64,000 nt of DNA from Clostridium saccharoperbutylacetonicum N1-4(HMT) (GTDB lineage Bacteria; Bacillota; Clostridia; Clostridiales; Clostridiaceae): contig NC_020291.1 of NCBI RefSeq assembly GCF_000340885.1, forward strand, positions 2,913,001 through 2,977,000, given 5' to 3'. Positions within the stretch are counted from its first letter, which is position 1. Each line of letters opens with the position of its first letter. Both the position numbers and the translations under genes were made by a program. This document shows, piece by piece, positions 41,428-48,317 of this stretch. The notes beneath the pieces are model-generated. The model ran no database searches. It was not told the origin of the DNA and was given only the letters and a program-made list of their open reading frames with translations.

Positions 41428-41541
41428 AATTTTCCCCCTTGTAAAGTAGATTTGTAGATAGTTAAATTCACAATTAAACTACCAATGCTATATAATTTTA
41501 GCATATACTTACAATAAAAAAAAGAAAATAAAAAGCAGTAG

Positions 41542-41573
41542 CCAGGAGCAATCCACTACTGCTTATTTATATG
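41542..41573 (-). terminator. Terminator of the reverse-strand gene at 41595
   Basis: AAGCAGTAG and CTACTGCTT form the stem; leftward it is followed by TTTATTTTC and more T. It lies just past the stop of the 292-residue gene. Confidence 0.75.
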
Positions 41574-41594
41574 CAATTGCCGTAAAATTTTATA

Positions 41595-42473
41595 CTATAA
41601 ACTCTCCCATTTTTTGCAAGCTGAGAGAATTGTACTTTCTATGCGTCTTGGAAATACTAATTTATTATCTAAATAACTCTCCCATTCTTTCTGAGCTTTT
41701 ATAATAAATTCGCTATGTTTATTTATAATGGAAGTATCTCGTTGAGCCGATGGTGTTAACAGTAAGCGTGATGGAAATCCTTCTGCATAATACATCATTG
41801 GGTTTGTTAATTCAAATGGATCTGATGTAATTACATGTGGTGAATTTTCCCAACGATCTAGAAACCTAGCATCAAATTTTATGGTAGCATATTCTGTAAA
41901 AGCACCACGAGTATGTGTCTCAATAGTATATCCGCCATGATCAAGCCCTTCAAAATTGATAGGATCAATGCTATCGCGAGTTAAATTAACTATTATATCA
42001 CTTTTGGATTTAGACAATTCTGAATATTCTTTTCCTGTACGCGATAGAGTTTCTTTATATCCTATATTATATTCTGAAAGTGCTTGAATAATAATAAGGT
42101 GTAAAGTGCAAATATAATTAAAAGCTAAAATCCCTTCAATGGTATTAAATCTTTTTAATCTTTGAACTGTATCAGATGCATCTGCAAAGAGCTCATCTAA
42201 TATGTCTTTATCTTTTGAATCGTTGAATGCAGATAACCTATTTGCAATACTATTAGTGTCAGCAATATATTCATTCATGAACGCAACATCAATAGCTTTT
42301 GTTATTCTATTACAAATTTCTTCTACTGCTGCAGTTATCATAGTTTCTGTATTTGAATTACGATTGAACAACATAGAGATAAGTGTACCAGCCGCAGGAC
42401 TTCCTAAAAATTTAATTCCAACTTCTATAACTTCTTCCCAGTTAAAGGAACTATCATCTGTATCTGATGGCAT
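41595..42473 (-). CDS. Unrecognised protein with toxin-like helical pattern
   Basis: 292 residues, reverse strand, ATG after ATAGGAGGAATATA. It has no signal peptide. Residues about 10-160 are predicted long amphipathic helices (IEVGIKFLGSPAAGTLISML, ICNRITKAIDVAFMNEYIAD, FNTIEGILAFNYICTLHLII), and the phrase leading to a central LHLIII helix recalls helix 5 of Bacillus Cry delta-endotoxins. The last 120 residues look beta/alpha and lack recognised motifs. Similarity to Cry toxins is a weak visual impression; I make no functional claim. It has its own terminator and ribosome site, opposite to the phage late genes, as expected for a cargo gene expressed in the lysogen. Confidence 0.5.
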   Translation of the reverse strand: MPSDTDDSSFNWEEVIEVGIKFLGSPAAGTLISMLFNRNSNTETMITAAVEEICNRITKAIDVAFMNEYIADTNSIANRLSAFNDSKDKDILDELFADASDTVQRLKRFNTIEGILAFNYICTLHLIIIQALSEYNIGYKETLSRTGKEYSELSKSKSDIIVNLTRDSIDPINFEGLDHGGYTIETHTRGAFTEYATIKFDARFLDRWENSPHVITSDPFELTNPMMYYAEGFPSRLLLTPSAQRDTSIINKHSEFIIKAQKEWESYLDNKLVFPRRIESTILSACKKWESL

Positions 42474-42629
42474 ATTATATTCCTCCTATATAATTTATTT
42501 ACACTATTTTAATGATGTAAAATAGGCATTTAAGTTAGTATTGGTCTATAAACTGAAATTATGCATTTCTGTGAATATTTAAATATAAAATATGTATGCA
42601 AATTTTTATGTATAAGAAACTAATACAAC

Positions 42630-42654
42630 AAAAAAGGCAGTAACCGAAGTTACC
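42630..42654 (-). terminator. Reverse-direction terminator with TTCG-type loop
   Basis: Read leftward, GGTGGTAAC, TTCG loop, GTTACTGCC, then six T. No reverse ORF lies just to its right, so it either shields the 41595 gene from antisense transcription or ends an unrecognised reverse transcript. Confidence 0.6.
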
Positions 42655-42776
42655 ACCAGTCCATTTTGAAATATTATTTTAACATATAAGAAAGTAAAGG
42701 TATAGGGGGTAGTAGTTGGGTGAGTTAAATTAAATACTACCTCTTTTGAATGAACAATTTTAGGGTCATCGCATTA

Positions 42777-42804
42777 TTGACAGTATTAACTCATAATATA
42801 CAAT
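42777..42804 (+). promoter_or_regulatory. Promoter of the 42897 secreted gene
   Basis: TTGACA (42777-42782), 16-base spacer, TACAAT (42799-42804). The promoter of the gene at 43493 has the same hexamers and spacing and an ATAATA block before the -10, so the two genes are probably controlled together. Confidence 0.75.
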
Positions 42805-42896
42805 AAAATTTATTTTTACATTTAAAAGGAAAAAGAAGTATTAGTATAGAAATAATATATTGTTGAAAAATATATTATAAAAGGGGATGGGTAATA

Positions 42897-43334
42897 ATGC
42901 AAAAATTTAAAAGACTACTTGCTGGTTTTATGATGGCAATATCATTACTTGCATTTACTCCAGTGGCTGCTCATGCAGAATGGAGATCAGATTCAAAAGG
43001 TTGGTGGTATTCTGATGGTAATTCATATGCTCAATGGTGGAGACAAATAGATGGTAAGTGGTATTACTTCTATTCTGATGGGTATATGGCAAAGAATACT
43101 TGGATGGGTAGTTATTATTTAGGTAGTGATGGAGCTTGGACAACTGCACCAGCATCAAATACAAGTAGTGTAAGTACTACTAATGATAAAACTCAAATGG
43201 TTTATGTGGCAAGTAGTGGTAATGGTAAGAAATATCATTCTGATCCTAATTGTAGTAATATGAAAGGTACAAGGCACATTACTTTATCTGAAGCTCAATC
43301 GGAAGGCTACACAGCGTGTAGTAAATGTTATTAG
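42897..43334 (+). CDS. Secreted wall-binding protein with C-terminal metal site
   Basis: 145 residues, ATG after AAGGGGATGGGTAATA. Signal peptide 1-27 (RLLAGFMMAISLLAFTPVAAHA). Residues about 28-85 are choline-binding-type repeats (SKGWWYSDGNSYAQWWRQIDG, KWYYFYSDGYMAKNTWMG). After a Ser/Thr linker, the last 45 residues have YHSDPNCSNMKG and TACSKCY: one His and three Cys in the order seen in Ada-like zinc sites of secreted proteins. It should sit on the cell surface. Promoter and terminator are its own. A surface-expressed prophage cargo protein is likely. Confidence 0.7.
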   Translation: MQKFKRLLAGFMMAISLLAFTPVAAHAEWRSDSKGWWYSDGNSYAQWWRQIDGKWYYFYSDGYMAKNTWMGSYYLGSDGAWTTAPASNTSSVSTTNDKTQMVYVASSGNGKKYHSDPNCSNMKGTRHITLSEAQSEGYTACSKCY

Positions 43335-43360
43335 AGACTATATATTTAGAAATAAAATTA

Positions 43361-43403
43361 AAAGAGATAGCGTTAGTAGGGAATCTAATGCTATCTCTTT
43401 ATT
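43361..43403 (+). terminator. Terminator of the 42897 gene
   Basis: AAAGAGATAGCGTTAG (43361-43376) pairs with CTAATGCTATCTCTTT (43385-43400) with one wobble, then TATT. Nearly perfect 16-base stem. Confidence 0.8.
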
Positions 43404-43432
43404 AATGGGGTTAATGCCTTCATATAGAATTA

Positions 43433-43460
43433 TTGACAAATGTTACTAATAATATACAAT
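43433..43460 (+). promoter_or_regulatory. Promoter of the 43493 gene
   Basis: TTGACA (43433-43438), 16-base spacer, TACAAT (43455-43460), matching the promoter at 42777-42804 in both hexamers, spacing and the last eight spacer bases. Confidence 0.75.
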
Positions 43461-43492
43461 ATTAGTATAAAAGCTTTGAGGGGGATAATAAT

Positions 43493-43978
43493 ATGGGGAA
43501 TGAAATTGAAACTATGTCAAAAGAAGAATGGATGGCATCTAAAGGCCTAGTTAAAAAGAAAAGAAAAAAGAGTAAAGGTGTCTTTTACTACTTTAAGATA
43601 GTTTTCATTTTATTTATACTATTTCTAATGTTTTTAGGATGGAGAGAAAAAAATATTGAAGCAGCACAACAAAAACAGAAGTTTGAATTACAGGCTAAAA
43701 AGGATAAGATTCAAACAAATGCAATAACATATTCTAAAATTGCTATACAAAAGATGTTAAAAAGTCCATCAACAGCAAGTTTTCCTAATTCAGCATTTCA
43801 GGCAGAAGATTATAAAAAAATATTAGTTCAAGATGGAACAGATAATCAAATATGGTATATAGAAAGTTATGTTGATTCTCAGAATTCATTTGGAGCTGCA
43901 GTAAGAAGCTATTGGTCTGTAAAAATTCAAGTGTATGACGATGAAACATATAAAATACTAGATGTAGATATAAAGTAG
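43493..43978 (+). CDS. Single-pass membrane-anchored hypothetical protein
   Basis: 161 residues, ATG after GAGGGGGATAATA. A basic N-terminal segment (LVKKKRKKSKGVFYY) precedes one membrane helix (FKIVFILFILFLMFLGW, about 35-53). The rest is probably extracellular: AIQKMLKSPSTASFPNSAFQ, WYIESYVDSQNSFGAAVRSYW, a pattern found repeatedly in Firmicutes small envelope proteins without known function. It shares a promoter type with the secreted gene upstream. Confidence 0.62.
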   Translation: MGNEIETMSKEEWMASKGLVKKKRKKSKGVFYYFKIVFILFILFLMFLGWREKNIEAAQQKQKFELQAKKDKIQTNAITYSKIAIQKMLKSPSTASFPNSAFQAEDYKKILVQDGTDNQIWYIESYVDSQNSFGAAVRSYWSVKIQVYDDETYKILDVDIK

Positions 43979-44008
43979 GCTAGGAGTGATTTCCTAGCTT
44001 TATTTTTC
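43979..44008 (+). terminator. Terminator of the 43493 gene
   Basis: GCTAGGA (43979-43985) pairs with TCCTAGC (43992-43998), followed by TTTATTTTTC. Confidence 0.8.
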
Positions 44009-44133
44009 TATAACAAGAAAATGTTTACTAGGAAAATAAATGGTAAAATGAGAATTAAAAGTTTAATTTGGGGAATGAAAAGCAGTTTTATGTTTTACTA
44101 TATTTTAGTAAAATTAATATTGTAAGAAAAAAT

Positions 44134-44175
44134 AACTCTACAATGCGCCGATTTGCCATCATGCATTGTAGAGTT
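44134..44175. promoter_or_regulatory. Perfect 13-base inverted repeat upstream of the RRNPP regulator
   Basis: AACTCTACAATGC (44134-44146) and GCATTGTAGAGTT (44163-44175) are exact reverse complements around a 16-base GC-richer loop. There is no T-run on the forward side; the reverse side reads TTATTTTTTC, so it could end a reverse transcript. It lies 80 bases before the regulator start and may instead be its operator or leader structure. Confidence 0.55.
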
Positions 44176-44254
44176 TCCATAAATATAGAATTTGTTTACA
44201 TAAGAGAAAATTTCTTTTTGTTAGAGTTTCTAGACTTAGAGAGGAGAAAATAAA

Positions 44255-45541
44255 ATGTTTGACAACCAAGTTATGCCAATAGGAACAAAAATCAAAGAAC
44301 TTAGGAAAATTCTAAATATGACACAAGTTGAACTTGCAGAAGGTATTTGTTCTATAAATAATATAAGTTTATTAGAGAATAATAAGCAAAAGTTAACATA
44401 TAAATTAGCTGTTAGACTTGCTACAAATTTTAATAAAAAATCAAAAAACACATTAATTACAACCGAAGAATTAATGAGAGATGAAGATGATCAAGCGAAT
44501 ATTATTATAGAGAATAATATTATAAGTACTTTGGAAAAAATTAAAATAATAAAATCGTTCGAAGAAATGCTCGATGAAGCGGAATGGTTATTAAAAAAAT
44601 ACAACATTATTGATAAAAATAAGATAAAACTATATAATACAGCATCTAATTTTTACTACAATAATTATTCGTATTATAAATCATATGAAATGTGTAGAAT
44701 TGGATTAACTATAGCTATTAATTGTGGTAATAAATTAGAAGAAGCAAATTTTTATATTAGTAAGGCTAGGATTAATGTAGCCTTAAAAAAGTATCTTGAA
44801 GCATTACAACAACTTGAACATGCTGAAAAAATTAATGATTTTGATAATGATGAGCTTTTTAGAAGAATATGTTTCAATAAAGCAGTGCTATATAAAAAAA
44901 TGAATAAATTTGCTGAATCATTGGAGTATCTAGATAAAATAAAAAACATAGTAAATGATCAAAAAAGGATGATGGATTTAAAAACTATGTATGCAAATTG
45001 CTTGGAATGTTTGCAAGAATATGAAAAATCTGAAAAAGAGTATATTGAAATACTCGATATAGCAATGAAGCTAAATAATCAAGATTTAATAGCACTAACG
45101 TATAGGAATTTATCTGAATTACATTTTAACATGAAGAATAATAAAAATGCATTAATGTTTATAAATGCATCTTTAGAAAATAATCATAATAATTCTCACG
45201 TAAATGATGATATGTTTTTTGCAGCAAAGATATATAAAAGATTAGAAAAGTATTCAGAGGCCAAGAAATACCTTTTGCGGGCATTAGAGATAAGTGAAGA
45301 AACAGATAGAGAGAACAGCGAACTAATTGAGAATATTATATATGAATTGATATTAATTTATATAATAGAGAATGATGAAGATAATATAAATTTAATGGAA
45401 CAGAAATCTAAAGAACTCAATGTAGATTATCGATTAATTTATTTGGAACTTATAAAATACTATAGGATTAAAAATGAAGAAAAGTCTATATATTTTAATA
45501 ATGAATTAATAGAAATTATTAAAAAGGAAAAGAATTTTTAA
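44255..45541 (+). CDS. XRE-TPR regulator, RRNPP quorum-sensing family
   Basis: 428 residues, ATG after AGAGGAGAAAATAAA. Residues about 8-60 form an XRE helix-turn-helix (GTKIKELRKILNMTQVELAEG, INNISLLENNKQ). Residues about 100-425 are tandem TPR helices with alternating Ala/Tyr packing (YYKSYEMCRIGLTIAINCG, KYLEALQQLEHAEKIND, KFAESLEYLDKIKNIV, YEKSEKEYIEILDIAMK, KYSEAKKYLLRALEISEE). This is the Rap/Rgg/NprR/PlcR/PrgX architecture, in which an imported peptide binds the TPR bowl and changes DNA binding. A 54-residue exported peptide gene follows 68 bases downstream. Related pairs control solvent formation and sporulation in clostridia; arbitrium uses the same order in phages. Confidence 0.85.
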   Translation: MFDNQVMPIGTKIKELRKILNMTQVELAEGICSINNISLLENNKQKLTYKLAVRLATNFNKKSKNTLITTEELMRDEDDQANIIIENNIISTLEKIKIIKSFEEMLDEAEWLLKKYNIIDKNKIKLYNTASNFYYNNYSYYKSYEMCRIGLTIAINCGNKLEEANFYISKARINVALKKYLEALQQLEHAEKINDFDNDELFRRICFNKAVLYKKMNKFAESLEYLDKIKNIVNDQKRMMDLKTMYANCLECLQEYEKSEKEYIEILDIAMKLNNQDLIALTYRNLSELHFNMKNNKNALMFINASLENNHNNSHVNDDMFFAAKIYKRLEKYSEAKKYLLRALEISEETDRENSELIENIIYELILIYIIENDEDNINLMEQKSKELNVDYRLIYLELIKYYRIKNEEKSIYFNNELIEIIKKEKNF

Positions 45542-45556
45542 TGTTTTTTATCGTAA

Positions 45557-45585
45557 TTTACATAAATATATTATAATTATATAAA
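45557..45585 (+). promoter_or_regulatory. Candidate promoter of the peptide gene
   Basis: TTTACA (45557-45562), 17-base spacer, TATAAA (45580-45585), followed by AGGAGGATAG. It lies between the regulator stop and the peptide start, so the peptide can be transcribed independently and possibly under control of the regulator. Confidence 0.5.
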
Positions 45586-45609
45586 ATTTACATTTACAGG
45601 AGGATAGTT

Positions 45610-45774
45610 ATGAAAAAATTATTATTGACAATGGTCGCATGTGTTGTGTTATTATCAAATGTTGCATTTGCTGCAACAAAAACTACAAGCACAACAACTG
45701 ATACAAAAAGTACTATTACATCAAGCAGTGGAGAAAAGTTTCATCTAGATTCAAGAGATCCTGACGGTTGGTAA
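45610..45774 (+). CDS. Exported pro-peptide, candidate RRNPP signal
   Basis: 54 residues, ATG after ACAGGAGGATAGTT. Residues 1-21 are a signal sequence (MKKLLLTMVACVVLLSNVAF then A; cleavage AFA/A). The remainder is Thr/Ser/Lys-rich (TTSTTTDTKSTITSSSGE) and ends in a less repetitive tail, FHLDSRDPDGW. This matches RRNPP pro-peptides, in which a mature 5-10-residue signal comes from the C-terminus after export and protease trimming. Position just behind the XRE-TPR gene is the strongest evidence. Exact mature peptide is not known; candidates are the last 6-11 residues. Confidence 0.75.
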   Translation: MKKLLLTMVACVVLLSNVAFAATKTTSTTTDTKSTITSSSGEKFHLDSRDPDGW

Positions 45775-45795
45775 GCTAGATATTAAGAAAACTAT

Positions 45796-45838
45796 AAAAT
45801 CAAGTGAATTTATGTTTTAGATTCATTTGATTTTTTTG
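45796..45838 (+). terminator. Terminator of the peptide gene
   Basis: AAAATCAAGTGAAT (45796-45809) pairs with ATTCATTTGATTTT (45821-45834), with a wobble, followed by more T. The stem core AAAATCAAGTG recurs in the hairpin at 46115. Confidence 0.8.
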
Positions 45839-46158
45839 TTTATAAAATTATAAAAATCAAGAAATATATTAAAAAAATTTTTATATCGCAAATTATGCTA
45901 ACATTTGACTTTTTAAAGTACAATAATGTAAGTAAACTTTATAGTTTTAGAGAATGTAAACAATAAAAAAATCATGTTAGTAGTTTTTGTAACAGTGATA
46001 TAAGTAAAAATGTTGCAATTTAGTAAGTTAAGAGGGCATATATTGTTATACTTCTAATTTATAAAAACATTCTATATAAGTTAATGTTGCATTTTAATAT
46101 AAGGAAAGTATATTAAAATCAAGTGAACTTTCTGTGTTCCACTTGATTTTTATTTATT
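45839..46158 (+). other. Noncoding interval ending in a second AAAATCAAGTG terminator
   Basis: About 320 bases without a supportable ORF, very AT-rich, ending in a strong terminator at 46115-46158 (AAAATCAAGTG with CACTTGATTTT). An untranslated transcript ended by a terminator related to the peptide gene terminator would fit an aimX-like small RNA or a decayed second peptide gene. No promoter could be chosen with confidence. Confidence 0.35.
46115..46158 (+). terminator. Second AAAATCAAGTG-type terminator
   Basis: AAAATCAAGTG (46115-46125) pairs with CACTTGATTTT (46140-46150), followed by TATTTATTTT. Confidence 0.75.
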
Positions 46159-46319
46159 TTCAAAATGATATATAATTATTTACATAAAAACCGTTGATGC
46201 ATCATCATTTAGGAGGTAATCCGAGCAAAAAATAATAAATATACAAAAAAGGTGATTTATTATAGAATTAATTTTGCATATCTAGAAATTAAATATAATG
46301 GATAAAGGGGATAAGACAC

Positions 46320-46493
46320 ATGGCAAATAAATATACAAATGATTCAGACTATATTTTAGAGATATTAGAGGAAGAAGAAGAACGGTTATTACAAAAATTA
46401 GGAACAAAATTATATGAAGACGATAAACATTTGTTTTTTAGATATGTCTCTGTTAGAGATACAATGGAAGATATAAAACTAAAAACTATATAA
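46320..46493 (+). CDS. Small acidic hypothetical protein at the prophage end
   Basis: 57 residues, ATG preceded by AAAGGGGATAAGACAC. Sequence is Glu-rich and helical (SDYILEILEEEEERLLQKLGTKL) with a basic end (VRDTMEDIKLKTI). No family recognised; it lacks the SQELD motif of Spo0E phosphatases. It is the last prophage-side gene before a long inverted repeat and the putative attachment site. Confidence 0.5.
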   Translation: MANKYTNDSDYILEILEEEEERLLQKLGTKLYEDDKHLFFRYVSVRDTMEDIKLKTI

Positions 46494-46529
46494 ATTAATC
46501 TAGAAATAAATTCAATATATTAATGAAGG

Positions 46530-46612
46530 AATATTAAAGGCTATGTATAAATATAAATTTTATATAAATTTTACATAGCCTTTAATATTTGCCGTCAAAA
46601 AATCGTCAAATA
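46530..46612. repeat. 18-base perfect inverted repeat and CGTCAAA repeats at the prophage edge
   Basis: AATATTAAAGGCTATGTA (46530-46547) and its exact complement (46572-46589) flank a 24-base loop. Directly after come two CGTCAAA copies (46593-46599 and 46604-46610). Closely spaced TTTGACG repeats are, as I recall, common integrase arm-type sites near phage attachment regions. This is taken as the attR arm region; the crossover core is not identified. Confidence 0.45.
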
Positions 46613-46709
46613 TTGAATTCTAAAGTATTCTTTATTATTATAAAAGTTAATTTAAATAGTAAGATAAAAAGATTAAAATCCATATGATTACATTATATTA
46701 TTGTAACTT
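46613..46709. other. Candidate attR junction
   Basis: The segment lies between the CGTCAAA repeats and the first pseudopilin codons. The reading frame of the truncated pseudopilin closes with TAA at 46704-46706, just before its first surviving codon, so the crossover is probably within a few tens of bases to the left of 46710. Without the left end, the core cannot be defined. Confidence 0.4.
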
Positions 46710-47006
46710 ATGTTTTCTTATGGAAAGGCAGTTTGCTGTGATAAAAATAAATATGGGAAAATTACAACTGTTGCAAAAAAGAATCAAATTCGTTTTGTAG
46801 AAGGAATTGATAATATTGAAAAAGTCATAATTCTTCCTAAAGAAATTAAAATAATAAATGATGATATAAGTATTTTTATAAAACCAAATGGGAAAATAGA
46901 GCAAGGTGCAACAATAAAACTTAAGGATGCCTATGGTGAAAAAAGATATATAACCATTGGCGTTGGAATAGATAGAATTGATATAAAAGATAGGAGCTAT
47001 ATATGA
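46710..47006 (+). pseudogene. Truncated GspH/ComGD-like pseudopilin
   Basis: 98 codons. The protein matches the C-terminal part of small pseudopilins: VEGIDNIEKVIILPKEIKI, then the GspH-type end FIKPNGKIEQGATIKLKD and YITIGVGIDRIDI. The conserved start of all prepilins (basic leader, GFTLIE, hydrophobic helix; about 45-50 residues) is missing, and no copy of it is found upstream in any frame. The ATG at 46710 has no ribosome site. The gene directly after it overlaps by four bases, which fixes it as the 5'-broken member of a pilin operon. The likely cause is prophage insertion. Confidence 0.7.
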
Positions 47007-47431
47007 AAAAACAGGGCAGTATTTTAATTGAAGTAATGGCTTCGATTATGATTTTATCACTAACAACGACTTTTGTTGTAAGTGCTTGTATACAAAGTAA
47101 TAATATAGCCAAGAAGAGAATTTTACATGAAGAGGTGGAAAGATCAGTTTGCAATTTAATGAAAGAATTTAAGTTTAATGTTCCTAAGAAAGATATATTA
47201 TCAATGTTAGATAATGGTGAAGTTGGTTTTAAATATGACAAGGATTTTTCAAATAAACTCATTGAAGTGCCTATAAAAGAACTAGAAAAAGGTTCAGATA
47301 TAGAAGTTAGTAAACTTCAGGATGATAAATTTGGTTTGAAATTAAAAATTAAAGCTGAGATTAAAAGAAATGATAATGATGTATTGATTGAAAAAGAATT
47401 TACTAAGAGTTGGTGGATGGATGAAGTATAA
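47003..47431 (+). CDS. Prepilin-like protein (type IV pilin/ComG-type)
   Basis: 142 residues, ATG overlapping the previous stop (ATGA), after GATAGGAGC. The class III signal is clear: MKKQGSILIEVMASIMILSL, with the G/S cleavage, Glu at +5 and a hydrophobic helix to about residue 27. The rest is alpha/beta with EVERSVCNLMKEFKFNV and a C-terminal KEFTKSWWMDEV. It should be cleaved and N-methylated by a prepilin peptidase and take part as a minor pilin in a type IV pilus or competence pseudopilus. It overlaps the next prepilin gene by 11 bases. Confidence 0.82.
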   Translation: MKKQGSILIEVMASIMILSLTTTFVVSACIQSNNIAKKRILHEEVERSVCNLMKEFKFNVPKKDILSMLDNGEVGFKYDKDFSNKLIEVPIKELEKGSDIEVSKLQDDKFGLKLKIKAEIKRNDNDVLIEKEFTKSWWMDEV

Positions 47432-47864
47432 AAAAACTGGATTTACGATTATTGAATCTTTAGTATATACTTTTTTAACGACTATGATTTTAGCCTCTGG
47501 AATCAGCTTGTTTATATCAATTTATAAATCTTATGTTGATGCAATGAATTTATCAATTAAGTATAATGACTGCCAAAATTTTTTTAATAATTTAGATAGT
47601 ATAGTATCAGATGGATATAGAGAAATTTTAGTACTTGATAATAATACAGTTTTGTTTTCAAACAATAATGTTAACGATAATTTAGATAAGGTGATCAAAT
47701 CAAATGAAGGTAAGATCTATGTAAAATATATGAGAAATAATAGTGTAGAGACAATAAAAACTGTACTTGATGATATAGATAATATGGAAATTAAAAAGAA
47801 TGGAAAATTAATATATTTTATAATTCATGATAAGGATGGGAAGGAATTTATTAAATGCTTTTAA
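47421..47864 (+). CDS. Prepilin-like protein
   Basis: 147 residues from ATG 47421; an upstream start in the same frame at 47388 would place eleven odd residues before the leader. MKYKKTGFTIIESLVYTFLT has the full prepilin cleavage motif with Glu at +5. The helix continues to about residue 30 and a small beta domain follows (REILVLDNNTVLFSNNNV, KIYVKYMRNNSVETI). It resembles ComGF/GspJ-type minor pilins by gene order. It overlaps both neighbours. Confidence 0.8.
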   Translation: MKYKKTGFTIIESLVYTFLTTMILASGISLFISIYKSYVDAMNLSIKYNDCQNFFNNLDSIVSDGYREILVLDNNTVLFSNNNVNDNLDKVIKSNEGKIYVKYMRNNSVETIKTVLDDIDNMEIKKNGKLIYFIIHDKDGKEFIKCF

Positions 47865-48280
47865 AAAGAAGAGGCTCAGTTTTAATCAGTTCTGTAATGA
47901 TACTATCACTAATGGGTATAATTGCAGGCTTTATGTTTAAGATCATGAGGAACAATAATGAACTAAGTTCATTATATAATTCAGGCATAGACAAATATGA
48001 CATGAGTGAAAGTGAAGAAAAAATTCTTTATGGCTTTATGAGGAAACTCAATGAAAGCATAAAAAGTGAGGAAGATTATAAAAATATGTTCATGCAGAAT
48101 TTTGAAATAGAAAGTAACGACAAGTCAAGTAATCTTAAATTTATTGTTCAAGATAATAAAATGTATTTAACCGCAAATAAAGATAATGAGTTTGATAGAG
48201 AAAGAGAAATAAATTGGAATTTTAAAAATGGAGAAATAGTATTGATTCCAACTTATGAATTTAAAGACATACAGAAATAA
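47855..48280 (+). CDS. PilX/ComGG-like minor pilin
   Basis: 141 residues, ATG overlapping the previous gene. It starts MLLKRRGSVLISSVMILSLMGIIAGFMFKI: a short basic leader, a G/S step and a hydrophobic helix, but without the Glu at +5, as in GspK/PilX/ComGG-like proteins. The rest is polar and helical with KILYGFMRKLNESIKS. It would sit at the pilus tip complex. It ends the prepilin cluster. Confidence 0.7.
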   Translation: MLLKRRGSVLISSVMILSLMGIIAGFMFKIMRNNNELSSLYNSGIDKYDMSESEEKILYGFMRKLNESIKSEEDYKNMFMQNFEIESNDKSSNLKFIVQDNKMYLTANKDNEFDREREINWNFKNGEIVLIPTYEFKDIQK

Positions 48281-48317
48281 TATACATGTATTATTGAAAA
48301 ATTATAATCTTAACACT

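Larger units (their letters stand above)
42474..42896. other. Intergenic region between divergent accessory genes
   Basis: 423 bases separating the reverse-strand 292-residue gene from the forward secreted gene. It contains the reverse terminator (42630-42654), a hairpin GGTAGTA...TACTACC followed by TCTTTT (about 42708-42745), and the forward promoter at 42777-42804. No ORF is supportable. Confidence 0.5.

Noticed and set aside
44068..44253. 61-codon forward frame before the RRNPP receptor
   Set aside because: Covers the perfect 13-base inverted repeat, has no convincing ribosome site, and its sequence is not protein-like.
44255..45541. Reading the XRE-TPR gene as the phage CI-type repressor
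   Set aside because: The long TPR domain and following exported peptide fit RRNPP receptors; a classical repressor would be expected near the integrase beyond the left edge.
46211..46230. Strong AGGAGGT ribosome-site-like sequence with no start codon behind it
   Set aside because: The following codons reach a stop at once and give no ATG, GTG or TTG at usable spacing; a chance match or relic.
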